In this document: positions 42,564 to 55,500 of the stretch, in pieces
Layout: each line of letters begins with the position of its first letter
How positions within the stretch are numbered: the stretch's first letter is position 1
NCBI GenBank assembly: GCA_022316685.1
Contig: JAKJHU010000082.1
Location: forward strand, 558,001-622,000
Direction of reading: 5' to 3'
Source: Progne subis subis
Lineage: Eukaryota; Chordata; Aves; Passeriformes; Hirundinidae
Length of the DNA stretch: 64,000 bases
Made by a program: the position numbers and the translations under genes
Notes under the pieces: generated by a model
Seen by the model: only the letters and a program-made list of their open reading frames with translations
Told to the model about the DNA's origin: nothing
The model's database searches: none

Positions 42564-45500
42564 AATGTGAGATAGAAGAGATGCCCTGTATCAGTCTGAA
42601 AAGAACCACAGCCTTCTCCATTGTGTCCCCTAACTGATGTTGTATGAAACCCTGCTCATTAAATGACACATGAGAACCTACAAAGAAAGCAATCATGGAT
42701 ATGGGCTGTAATTTAAGGTAAAAGTGGTCTATTCACAGACTTAGGAAAAAAAAAACAAAACCACAACAGAATGTGCTGCAGAGAGATGCTTCCTCCTGCA
42801 AGGTAAAGCTGCGTCACATGAGAAGATTTTATTTTCAAATGAAATATATAATACATTTTCACAAGAATAAACAGCCAAGATGGGGAACAACTTCTAAATT
42901 ATTAAAAGTATGAACTGACTTAATTTTACTTTTGTGAAGACTAAAATAAAGCTTTGTCTTAATTTTGTTCTGAGACCTCTTCTCAAATAAGGAGGAGTCC
43001 CTGATGTTACACTCATGGCTTCATTATTCCTCCTTGAATTTTATGAAGTAAAAAAATGAATATAAGAAATTATTGCTTAAATGGCTCACACATCATTTTA
43101 GGTCCTCTCTTTCACCTTATGAAACTTTCCCACTAATCTTGATTTCACAAAAGGAGAAAGGGAGGTAAAAACATTGCAGACATTATTCTGATTCCCTTTT
43201 TTTGTACATGAGTGCAAACGATTAGATTATAATTAACATTTTATCTGTCAGCTACTCCTAATATAACAACATGGCACTTCCATTTAAGCAGTAGTTTCTG
43301 TCACTTACTGCATTTTCTATATTAATACCCCATGATATTTTAAAATACCCACAAAAACCACAAGAACAAAGTCAGCAGTAAAATAAAATACAAGAAAGAC
43401 CAAACAGTCACTTCAGAGCTCATTTTCTATTCATCGTGTTTAACAAATTTTCTATTCATACAGTTTAACAAGTAATGTGTCTGTGTTTGATTTTATTATG
43501 TTACTGGGTGACCTACAGAATCTCAGGAGTCAGCTAAGAAGAGAGATGACCATTATTCCATCAGTGAGCAAAAAAAATCAATAAGAGTAGTTACACACTT
43601 TATGCAGTCTAAAACCTAACTCATATGGAATTTTAAGGAGAAGAATAAAAGAATGCAAAGAAACAATTCTTAACTTTCCCTAGACAACAAAGGAAAAGAA
43701 ACTATGTTTCATTCAGAATCAAGGCCAAGAGTCTAGCTGTTACGCCTAAATACACCAAATGTGAATATAAATAGCATCTGTATTAAAATATAAGTTTGCT
43801 TTGGGGGTTTGGTGGGTGGTTTTTTCCCCCCCTTTCAAACCATTCTTATCTATAATTTCACACCTATTAAAAATAACATCCTTATTTTACAGTAGCTAGA
43901 ATTGCTAAACTAAAAACCTATGCAAATGGAAAGCAGAGATAAGAGCCAAAGTGTTCTGTCTGGAAAAAAAAAAAAAAAAAAAAAGGAAAAAGAATAAACT
44001 AGCCTGTGAGCTTTTCTCCCATCTCTGTTTTCTGAGGCTCCTTCAGTGCTTTTGCTAGTGGAGAAACTTAAAACATAAATTGAGGTGATAGGAAAACTAG
44101 CAACACCCTAAGAAATACATTTGTAATGGTCCAAACAGCAAATTCCATTCAGGGCATAATCACGGCATGGCAACCTGCATATTCCTGCCTCGGTAAGGAC
44201 AAGGCATCCCTGTCACCAAATGTCACCAGCTGTGCCACAAGGGCTCACGTACCCAGTGACATTGCAAGGGGACAGTGGGCAAACAGGAATGAATGCCAGC
44301 CTGATGTACACTGCCTGAAGCAACAGCACATCACAAATCAGTAACTGCCAGAAATATTCACCACGTTTTTCAATTATCCTTGGAACATAGTAGAGTCCTA
44401 TTGTAGGTTTGTTCAGGGAAGAAAGTGCAACTATTGGTATCAAGAGTTTAACCAAAAAAAACCCCCGTGTTTCTCAGATGCTGTGGGGATGCTCAGAAAA
44501 ATGAATAATCCTCTTAAAAAGCCCTGCAAACCAGAAAGATGCGTAAGCCTGAAGCAAACACCGCAGTGCTGAATGCACCACTGCCAGGAGCTGAGAAATC
44601 ACTCGCACGTGGAGCTGCCCTGCTGACTGCCCTCATTAGCAACTGCCTCCCAGTTCTGGTCACAGAGCACACACCTTGCTGCATTAGCAGCGGCTGCTGC
44701 TGCAGCAGCACACTCGGAGGTGGCTCACAGAGGCCCTTTCTTTGCAGGCACAGACCGAAAGCATCCTCTGCCCTGCAACACAGAACTGCACAAACACTCC
44801 AGGAGAAGCTCCCATCCCCTTGGACCAGCCCAGGCTGCTGCTCAAACACCTCAGCAGGCAGCAAACACAACTTCCAGCCCAGCTCTGTCTGATCTGGGAA
44901 CAGGTACCGGCTCTGAGACCACTGCAGGAAGGTTGCAACTGGTACCAGTAACCCAGTAACCCCTGGGTGCTGGTGGGCAGAGCATCCACCTCTGGAGAGC
45001 ACAGGATACAAGCTATGTGCCGTCTTCTTGAAGAGATCCAATAAATAAAACAGCTTTATCACAGCTAACAGACTCAGTAAAACATAATGCAAGTGGAAAA
45101 GAAGTCTTTAAGAACTATCAGAGTCAGCAAAGGAAAAACGAGAAAAAACCCCAAACACACCACACAAAACCAAACAACCCCCCCAAAAAAACCACAACAA
45201 GTCAAATAACTAAAATACTGAAAAAAATAAAAAAGTAAAGAAGTTGCAAAATGTTTCTCAGGAATAGTACAAAACCCCGAGAAAAAGGAAGGGAAGAACT
45301 GGAGCCTAGGACTTAGAAGGCCACAGTGCCAGTATTGCCTCAGTCTCTACATCCCGGGTAAAACTGCAATAGAGTTGCTGCACTTCAAAGAGATTACAGT
45401 GTGTGCTATTAAGGACAGCTACAGATTGTAAAATGGCAACAGGAAAGAAAATTGAAATCAAGAAAAGAAAAGAACCAGCTAGTCAGAGTTCCTCCAAGCT

Positions 45501-48500
45501 AACTAAACCTTTTGGGATAGGGCATTTGGGCTGTGGAAGATGATTCCTTCAGAAGCTACAGAGGGGAACACCTTTTCAGCACACTTCTCAAAACCAAGGG
45601 CCTTGTTTTGCTTTAACAGCAGAGCTGAACGACAGCAGTGGCTCAACCACCACCACCCAAGCTGGTTTGTGACAGAATTCAGACAATTTTGCCCATTCCC
45701 AGGAACAAAGGAAGCCAGATAAAGCCATGTTCTGGCTCCACATGCACAGCATGCACTGCTTGCTTTCACTGCACTCCACCTTGTTCCTCACTCAGCTGCA
45801 GAGTGGAGAGATCTGGCTTGGGAGCACAGAACAGGCGACAAGGTGATTGTCACAACGTGGCTCATCTCTCAACGAAGAGTAGTATTTAAAACAGAAAAGG
45901 CATCACATCTCTTCCATGAAGAATAAGCAGCAAAGGAAAACAAACTTCAATCCAAATCCTGTCATGGAATCTCACAGAGCCAAGAACAAAGCACGAAGAG
46001 CAAATCCGTAGTGTCTCATGAGCAATGTCTTTGCCCAGAGCCTTCTTTCCTTCCAGTGCCACATTTAGAGGCAAATACAAAGTCATCTCATTGTGAAATA
46101 CAGGTTTCTGAGCTCCTTGCAAAAGACACAGCACAATTCTGTACTGCCTTGGACACTAATCCCGATCCGCAGAATACACACTGTTACGATTTCCCAACTG
46201 AAAGGCCAGTTTTGATATCTTTACTTTCAACTTCATTCACAAGCCACCCTGCTGACTTCAATGAAGGAAAAAAACAGGAAAAGACATTAGCTAGCATAAT
46301 TAAAGGGATTAGAATCTGATGCATATCAATCCCAAAAAGCCATCTGATTACAGAACAAACCTCAAATAATGTCTAACAAAAAGAGAGACATTAAACTTAA
46401 GACAAAAAGCATGTCTTTTCACCAAGTCATTAAGAAATGCATAAAACATATTTGTATTTTCTGTGCTTCAACTGTTTACAGATCTTGCCTGAAAAAAATG
46501 AGAAATTAATATTTAAAAAGTTAACAAATGCACCACTCTCATTCACAGAAACACTGGCCCAAAGCTTATCAATCAATTGCTCTAGAAAATGGAAATGGAA
46601 CAGCTGAACTCCACATACAATCATTTATTCAGAATATGCAGGGTATGTACATATAAATAATAAAAGGCATGCAGCAAGGATACATAATATTTTTTAAAGC
46701 AGTTTTTACAATTTCCTCAAGTGCTCACATCATATTACAATTCTCTTCAAGAAAGTCAACTTAAAATGGTAAATGTTTTCATGAATCAGTGCTCCAAATG
46801 CATTTAAAAGAGTTAACAGCATGAAAAATCCTTCTTTAGGGTAGAGTTTTTGAAAATTAGTTGACAGATAAATCTACATTTTAAACAGCAATATATACAC
46901 CTAAAGTAAGCCTAACCTTGGACTAACTCATTTCCCTCAGCTGCTGGTGCAACATTTTGTATGAGAAGTTCGAGTACAACACAAGGAACTGCAAAAAGCA
47001 CAAGCAATGAACTTTATCCTTTTATCAGCTGCATTCAGATGTGTTGGTAATGAGACTTTTCAAAATCCATCTTCTCAGAAGCATCATTCTGAGAAACAGC
47101 CCTGTCCATCCAACAGTTTGCATCTTATGGTCAGTGTTGAGCAAATCAACTGCCTTCTTAGTCTTCTCATAACATTTTTTCTACCTGCAAAAGCTATTTT
47201 AACACATTCCACTTAAGTTTTAATATCCTTACCAAGTGCTCCATGATACTCAATATTTCTCATAGAATGCAATCAAAAATTCACTGGCATAAGGTAGGAA
47301 TGGCAACAGTCGTGTCTGGTGCAAAATACTCTTGTGAGTTTCTCTGAACTGCAGATTCAAGAATTCTGTCCCTTACTGAAAGGACTTGCAGTTGAACAGA
47401 TAACCTGCCAGGTGGTCAGCACCTTGAAAAAAAGAGGTCAGAAGGTTGGGGTGGGCTAAACAGAATTTTCCAGAAACAGAAAATTTGTGCTGCCAAGATC
47501 TTCTGGTACAGCATCCCAGATTCACTCAGTACTCACCTCAAAGACATCAGACACAGGGACCATATCACAATTTCTGTCATCTCCTCCTGCATGTTACAGA
47601 ACATCAATTAAACCAAATGGTGGCTAAAACTGATGCAATAAAGACACTTTTCAGCACAAAAACAGTAACCACATCACTTGGTCAGGCAGCAATTCCCTCA
47701 AGAAAAGATTTTTAAAGTCTTTAACAATACTGACGTATGTAAAGATTTTTTTTTAAATAAATCATCATTTTGGTTCTTCTCTAGTTCTCTAAAATTGTTA
47801 AATTAAAATCTTACTCTTTAATCTGAAGAGGCTGCGAAATATGCACACACTCTGTCTTTAAACTTACCTGTGTTACAAAGAGGGTATCAGGAAGCCCCAG
47901 GAGACTTCAGCCCACTTACTAGTAAATTTGCACCTGAACAATCCAGAACAGGCTGCCAAAGTCTCTTGACTGTGCTGAAGACAGGTTATTTTTAAAAACT
48001 GAAGACAAAAACCAACTTTACAATTGACAGAAAAAGGAAACATTAACAGGAAAAAGAGGAATAAAGTCAATTACAATTTTTAATTAGCTTTCCAAGATAT
48101 TCAGTGAATGTTGGTGCTCATGAATACCAATCAATACTGCATTCTAGTAACTTGTTATGCAAACGAAGCACTTCAGCAGATTATCCCATCCAAAAGTTAA
48201 TACCCTTAACAAAAACTCAAAAAAAAAAAAAAAATTAAAATCTATTTGCCCTTATTATAAAGGCAAAGGAAGGAAAGAACACAGAGAACTTCCCTGGAAT
48301 TTGAACTACTTCTATAAAGGTATGTGTTTATATTCCAGAACGATTCCTTTAATTTGAAGATGTGGATACCTAGATGCTTTTGAAATACCAAGCCCTGCTT
48401 CAAAAAAGACAGCTGTTCTTGAATTATTGCAGGAAAAAGTGAACCATTAGCATATGTAGAAGGAGTTTATAACCTTAGTGTAGTCAGAACAAAGTCAGTA

Positions 48501-48987
48501 TCTCTACTCTGAATGAAAAAGAAAAGAAAAAGAAAACCCAAACCACTGGGACTGGTCACATTGAAGCCTGGTCTGAATACAGAGGAGGAGTGGTCAAACC
48601 TCAGGTAATTCCTGCTATGAAAGCTAGGAAGACAAGATGCAAATTTTCCCTTGGAATGTTATTGTCAGTGATATTTGAAAATAACATATCCGCAGCTGCA
48701 TGGTCAACACAGCACACACAGAAATTCATAACTAATATCAAGTTAACCCAGTCAGCAGCTGATGAAAACTTACTTTAAAATCAAAAGCACTCTATTTTTT
48801 CTCCTGCCCAGACCAAGTCTGTAGTGTTAACCAAACAAGTTAATCTCAGCAGCAGTCAGGTGTTTGACTGGTCACACAGAAGTCTCACTTTATCACACAC
48901 ATACCCAGATAAATCATTGGAAAATCTTCATCACTTCTGCCAGCACAGAGGAGCATGATCCCAAATGGTTTGTTGGGTTTTCAAGCA
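42564..48987. other. Non-coding DNA
   Basis: I see no supported gene. It includes an A tract (43964-43984), a modestly GC-richer patch at 44520-45000, and an A/C-rich stretch at 45130-45200. Confidence 0.5.
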
Positions 48988-48993
48988 TACTAC

Positions 48994-49543
48994 TGTGAGA
49001 GATATAACTACGATTCATGTCAGAAAAAAAAAAAATATATAAAATGATGAGATTGTACCGTGGGAATGAAGACTAATACAAGGACGAATTCTGAGAAACT
49101 GCCACATGAGGCTAGAGGGGAAACAACTGGATGGAATATGGTGAGCAATATGTGGAAAATTGAGCAAACATGTAAACTGCTTATGCAAGCAAAATTGCAT
49201 GAGAACCTAAGATCAGCAAAGGAAAGCTTTGCCTTCCTCCCAATGACCACCAGAGAGAGCTAAAAGACCACCAAGAAAGAGCCCATGCATACGCAACATG
49301 TGCAGACAAAGACAATAGGCACCACAACTGGAAATGGGGCGGGGGGGCTATTGAGAACTGCTGAGAAATGCTGATGCATAAGTATGAATATATAGAATAA
49401 ATATTTACAGAACTAACAGCTGGTGTGCGAGTTGGTGGAGCACAGACTCCCTGTGCACCCAGCGCTGCTTGCTCACTTTTTGCCGAACATAATAAATAAC
49501 TAAAATTTTGATTAAAGATTGGAGTACAGATTTTCATTTCTCA
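48994..49543 (+). mobile_element. Solo LTR, 550 bp, 6-bp flanking repeat
   Basis: It begins TGTGAGAGATATAAC and ends TTTTCATTTCTCA (imperfect inverted ends TGTGAGA/TCTCA), flanked by TACTAC on both sides (48988-48993 and 49544-49549). It has TATA-like ATATATAG near 49388 and AATAAA at 49491-49496, so it reads plus. The 3' part is GC-richer and looks like U5. Gammaretroviruses usually duplicate 4 bp, alpha/beta types 6, so the match favours the latter, though two extra bases could match by chance. Confidence 0.82.
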
Positions 49544-49549
49544 TACTAC

Positions 49550-52500
49550 TTACTATGTTTCTACTTCAGGTCATGACAATGTGGAGCCTTACTTTGTACA
49601 AGGGCTATCAAACTTGGCCAACACAGTTTCTGTCACTGAATTCCTGTGTGCAAACTTGCAGATTACACAAGGATTGAGCCAACTTTCCCATAGTTAGGAG
49701 AACAAGCCATTGATTTCCACTTGAGCTGATGTGCCCCTGAAATACAAGAATGCTTCAGAATTATACTTCCATAAAACCAGCACGCGCTTTTCCTCCAATT
49801 TTTGTCAAATAAATAGTGCATGGAAATTGCCCTGCAGCCAATGTGTCTCCATCTAAATCACTGCAGTGAAGAGTGCCGCAGCTTTTCAGGGTCACACTCT
49901 CACACAACCCATTTGGATCTGTAAGCTAGCAATGACATCTCCATTCCCCTCCTGCAATGAGATCATGAGCACTCCTCATCAGACACATCTTGGAAAAAAA
50001 ACACCTGGGTGAGCACAGGATGCTGCGGCTCCTGTGCAATTTGAGCAGCCCATTTTTTACAAGGACCACAGGGGAACTCATCCTCCAAAGGCAGGTGCAA
50101 TTGTTGTCTGAGCCAGGTATTTTGGAAAGGCTATGATGAACCTTCCCTTTGAAGGGCAGAAATCACTCTCAGTTTTGCTGCATGCACTCTGAAGTTTAGC
50201 CAAAGTGAGCCCCCCACCAGATGGGTCATACAAAGCTGGTGGGAAGCAGTTCCAATCAATAATGGGACCACCAAATAGAACACTTATTGCTACAGAAATT
50301 AAATATCAGTTCTACATTTCAGATCAATTTCCTGCAAGACCAAGAACTAAGTTAGGAGCAAAGCCCTAACTTATAAGAGATAAATTTCTATGTGCCTAAG
50401 AATGTGAAAGGTTCTATTTCATTTTTTTTCTGCTTTCCAGATCTCTGAGAGATCACAGGGTGCTGAATTTTGACAGACTCACTACATACACTGATATGCA
50501 CCACAAAAATACTGCTGAGTTTACAGAGTTCTTACTAAATTTTACATTTAGATCTGAAACTCAAAATTTAACTTGTAATACAAAAACATGAAACCAGCTG
50601 AAGTATTACAAGCCAATCTGGAAGACCACAGATTTTCTGTAACCAGAGCCCTTCAGTTCAGTTGCCCAGCCACTGGAGCCTTAGAAGTACTACATTTCTT
50701 ATGAGGCAGAGAAGAAACCAAGAGTACCATGTGATGTCCCACATTCTCCTGTCCCTTCCCTCCCTGGTGAGGAGGGACTGGAGCAGCTGTTAGTGCTGCC
50801 CAGAACAGTGCAGAATAATCCCTAAGAAACATCCCACTGGTACTGTTTTTTCTAGGAGTTACCACTGTGCATTTCCTTGCTTGCCTTGCCTCCCCATCAT
50901 CAAATTTCTCCTCCTGTGCATGCAACAATAGCTGAGAAAGAGATCTGCACATTATCCCCAGGAAGACCGCAATCAGCTCCCTGCCCACAGATCACACCAG
51001 ACGTCTCCAGCTCGCGGGTGATTCAACTCCCCTGCATATTTAGCCTTCAATTTCCTCCTTTGTTCAACACAGTGATTATAATCATTGCAGCAGAAAAGTG
51101 AAAAGGCAGCAGGTCATAAATTATATCAGAGTAATTGCTTATGTGGAATATAAAATAATTCTATAACATGCAGTCAGCCTAAAAGAACTGGGTTAGACAA
51201 GATCCGCAAAAAGATACCCAGAAAACATTTTGCACAGATAAACGCAAAAAAATCTCAAACATCCTTTACAATTATGCGACAGTCAGCACTTTATAGAAGG
51301 TATTTTAGCATAGAAAGTGGTGAACTTAAACACAGATTAAAATTAATTTTCCTTCAATGTCCCAGTTTACCCTTCAGCTATTCTCAAGGTTTCACTAAAT
51401 CCACTGATCTGCCAATATTGGCAAGTCTTGCAAAAATATATTGAGTTTTATTAGCTTCCAAAGAATCAGAAGCTGGTCTATAATTAAATTTCTATAACAG
51501 ACCTTATTCCCTTGCCCTAACTTATTTTTAGAATTTGTGGTCTCAGAGATCTGCTTCCTGAAACACAGTCAAGGCCACACACCCAAAGTTTATAGAATTT
51601 CAACATTTTCCTACCAATCTGAGCTCTTTGGAGAAGGCTCGTGGCTCAGGGCTCCTGTCCCTCTGCTGGGTTTGCAGTGCTGAAAGCACTGAAGCCTTAA
51701 AACCTCAGAACCTGATTTGCCAGCCGCTCTGCTTATCCAAATACCAAACTACTTCTCCTTCTCTGTTGATCTTGCTGTAAATAAATGCTCTCTATTGTGC
51801 AAAATAAGTACACAGCCTCATTCTGTACAGAAAACATTCATATTGTTCAGCTTCAAGGATTTCCAAAGAAGCTTAAGCCAAACCATGCATGGACTTCGCT
51901 CTTTGCCTTCAAATTGAGAGTTTAAAAAATCATTACAGCATTTTAGGATTCGTCCCTTAGTAAATTCCACTGTACATTAAAGAATATATACTCTTTGAGA
52001 CTGGAAAACAGGACAAGTTTGTATTTTGCAGAATGGAGGGGGGAAAAAAAAGTAAATATTCCCCTGAACTTATAAGAGAACTCTTTCAAGATATCTCAAA
52101 TTAAAGTACTTTCTAAATAAAGGCATTATAGTCAAATCTACACAGATTTAAGTTATTAAAAAGAAAACATATTGGACAAAATATCTTAACATTCTTTATT
52201 ATTAGAAAGTCAAACATCCAACAAACAGACTGACATTTTTTGAGGTCAAGTTGTTTCCACCAAAAATATTCTCTCTCAGATATTTTTTGCTGATCTTCAC
52301 AAGAAGCTCCAGTTCTTTTTGATTTGTGAATCCCTACAAATTTAGATGGACAGCTGAATGGTAATACAAGCCTACTGAAAATAGACATGTTTTTCTTTAT
52401 TTTTTTTTTTTTTTGAGCCACTGGAACAGGCCCAGAAATCCCACAACACCAAAGACCACCATTAAAGGAGGAGCACAGAGGAAGCTAAAAAAGGAAATTA

Positions 52501-55500
52501 TTTTAGTTTCCCAAAATAAACCTCAGAATATTTCTCTTCAAATTATTTCATCTCAATAATTCTGCCTCATCTTGTGCCTTTTGCTTCAGCAAAACCCTGA
52601 AATAACTGCACTTTGATCATTTTATACACACACAGTCGTTATGCTTTTTTTGAGAAAGAAAAAGACAGAAACCGACTACAATTGACTTCAGTGGCCAATG
52701 CTTTTCCCTTTATGACACCAGTCAAGAATCTGAGGTCTACCTTTGCCAGATTCAAAGACCACTATCAAAAGGCTGACTTTTTAAGGCAGTTAAGTATAAA
52801 TCTGACATTTAACATCTTTCTAGCTTTCCTTTTTCAACGCAAATTTAAAATTCTGTTAACTAAGGAAGAAAAAATGAACTTTTAAGATCTAAGCCTGACA
52901 ATAATGGCAAATACCATCTGTTCAGCTGTAGCTCAGGAATTTTTGAAGTAGCTCTCATAACGAAAAGGGAAAATCACCCTTCAAACACGACTGCTGCACA
53001 GTTTCTTCAGAAATGCCTCAAATATACCTGCCAGTGCATTCTGTCACAGACTGACCTGTGCTAGTAGCCTCTGTGAAACTAACTCCAAACCAAATTTCAG
53101 AAACCAACATCATCTATCACACAGAAGATGGTGAGAGAGAGTTCACAAATTATTTTAAATTGTTCCACCAATCCATATTTTACAAGCTCCCTTCACAACC
53201 AAGAAATTTAACCCAGTTACTGCAAATTTGTGACCTGGTATAGGCAAGGGGTATAATACTTTCCAGCCACAGTCAGGCTTTGATTGGATTTCCAAGAGCC
53301 AGGTGTAAGATGAAAACAACCCACCAAGTTATGAGGGAAACCCACATTACGTCCTGTGTAAGTTTTTGTGATTTACCTTCATGACCTTTGCACTTCTCCC
53401 TCACACTTGAGGTAGGGTTTATTATTTTTTTAGGCAATAAAATACTGAATTTTCTTAGTTGCTTGATTTCAGAAGCTCAGAGTTTAAGAAGGAAAAAACC
53501 CAAGTGTCTGAAAAGTCATTAAGTCCTTGCAAGCTGATAATGCTCAGACACATGCAGTACATATATAAGCACATACGCAGTGTTGTTAATCATGTGCATA
53601 TTCAGTGAAAAGAGAATCTAAACAAGAAAGAATGAGGAAATCAGTCTCAAAATGAGCAGTGTATTTTTTCTCACCTGCTTTACTTACTCCAGTCTGCTAG
53701 CAAATAAGTGATAGATGAATGCTGAGCAAAAAGCAGAATCTTAATATTTGCATTTGATTGCAACTTCCATCAAATGAAATAAAAGGTGTCCTACTTCATT
53801 TTAACTGTCTTACGACATGCAAAGAAAAGAAGTAGTAAAATAAATGTCATTCTTAATCATTGTTATTAGAAAAACAGCCAAGTGCTATCCATATTTGGGA
53901 TATGCATCTTCAAGTGATTGGTCTGATTTATAACAAGAAGAAACAGCTCCACAAAATGAGCACAAGTGAAACCTCAGGAGAGTGCAGCACTACTTGACTT
54001 TACTACACTCCCCGTATTCACCCAGCACCAGACAGGAAGCATGGGGCTGAATACAGACAATGAGCAAACAGCCTGCTTCAACACAGCTGTTCTGACAGGC
54101 AGCACAGGGAAGAATAACCACATTTAAACCTGCGGGATACCCATCCTGGCCAACATTTCACTTCATCATTTTAAGCTGAATAAAAAGCACTTTGAAAAGA
54201 ACAACAACAACGAAAACACAAACAAACTAAACAAAAAGCCACCAAGAACAGTTCTATTGGCTCAATTAAAGCAGCTATACCACGGGAAGCCATAAGGTAA
54301 AAGAGATAAAATCAAAAATTTCTCCTGTTTGGATAAAGGCAACTATTAGGAGAACAACATTAAAAGCTTTGAAATAACTGTTTACATTTACAGGAAAACA
54401 CACAAAGGATGAAACTCCAATTCTACCACAATATGCTGCAAATCTCACATTGATTTAACGAGGGTCAAGATTCCTTGTACAAAGACCAAACATCTAAATA
54501 ACAGCAATAACTGCTGCAAAACTGCAAATCTATGCTGGGCCATCTTTAAAATCAATACAGAGGGAAGCTACATTAAAATGAATTGTAATTCAGCATATAC
54601 ACTTCTATTCCAGAACATGTTTTAAGGTAAGCTCCAAAAACTGTTTTTCCTAGCCCAATATTCTTAAATAATCTGTTGGTTTCTATCCTTAAGGGTCAAA
54701 AAAAACCTGAACCACTTTTCCATTCCCTTTAATTTCTGTCAAGCTTGAACATCTTGTACACACCCAATCTGTACCACAAAGCCAGCAGCATCAAGGATAC
54801 TTCACCACCAAGCACTATGAGAGATTTACACAAACCCAAATAATTTCTGAAAAGATGGATTTTAAGAATCACCCATCTTCCACAAAGAACACGATTTCAG
54901 GGCAGGGAGATTATATGTGGGCACTTAAATCAGTGTTTAAGACATGGTGATTTTTTTTTTTTTTTAACATCCATTATTGAGAATGACAAGTACCAAATTA
55001 ACCGATGTAGTGAGAGACACACATCCAGAGCCTTTAGGCTAAATTTATCAAGAAGTCACTTGAATTTTGATGCCATATTATAATGTATAATGTTCTAACA
55101 ACTTACCCAATGTAACTCACCTTACTCTACATCTATAAGTAATCATCATATCCATTTTTTATTGGAATGCACACAGCAAAGAATTTTAAGGCATTTAGAG
55201 TGATCTGTCCTCAAGTGCACTTTAGATATCGACACCTGCACATTTTAAACAGTTAGATTCCAGTCATTAACCTTCTTGATAGAGTAAAATTGCAGCTAAT
55301 AAAAGGAAACAAAACACTGAAGCATTACAGGCATCCTGAATTTTGGGCTGAAAGCCCCCAGTGAGGTGCACAACTCTCACCTGTTTAAAAACCAGTTAAA
55401 GAAAACTGAGGTCCCTTTTACACGTGCAATTTGGGCAGGAGAAGATGTGCCCAGATCCAGATACAACCCTCCTAGTTCAAAACCAGTTGCTTTAAAGGGG

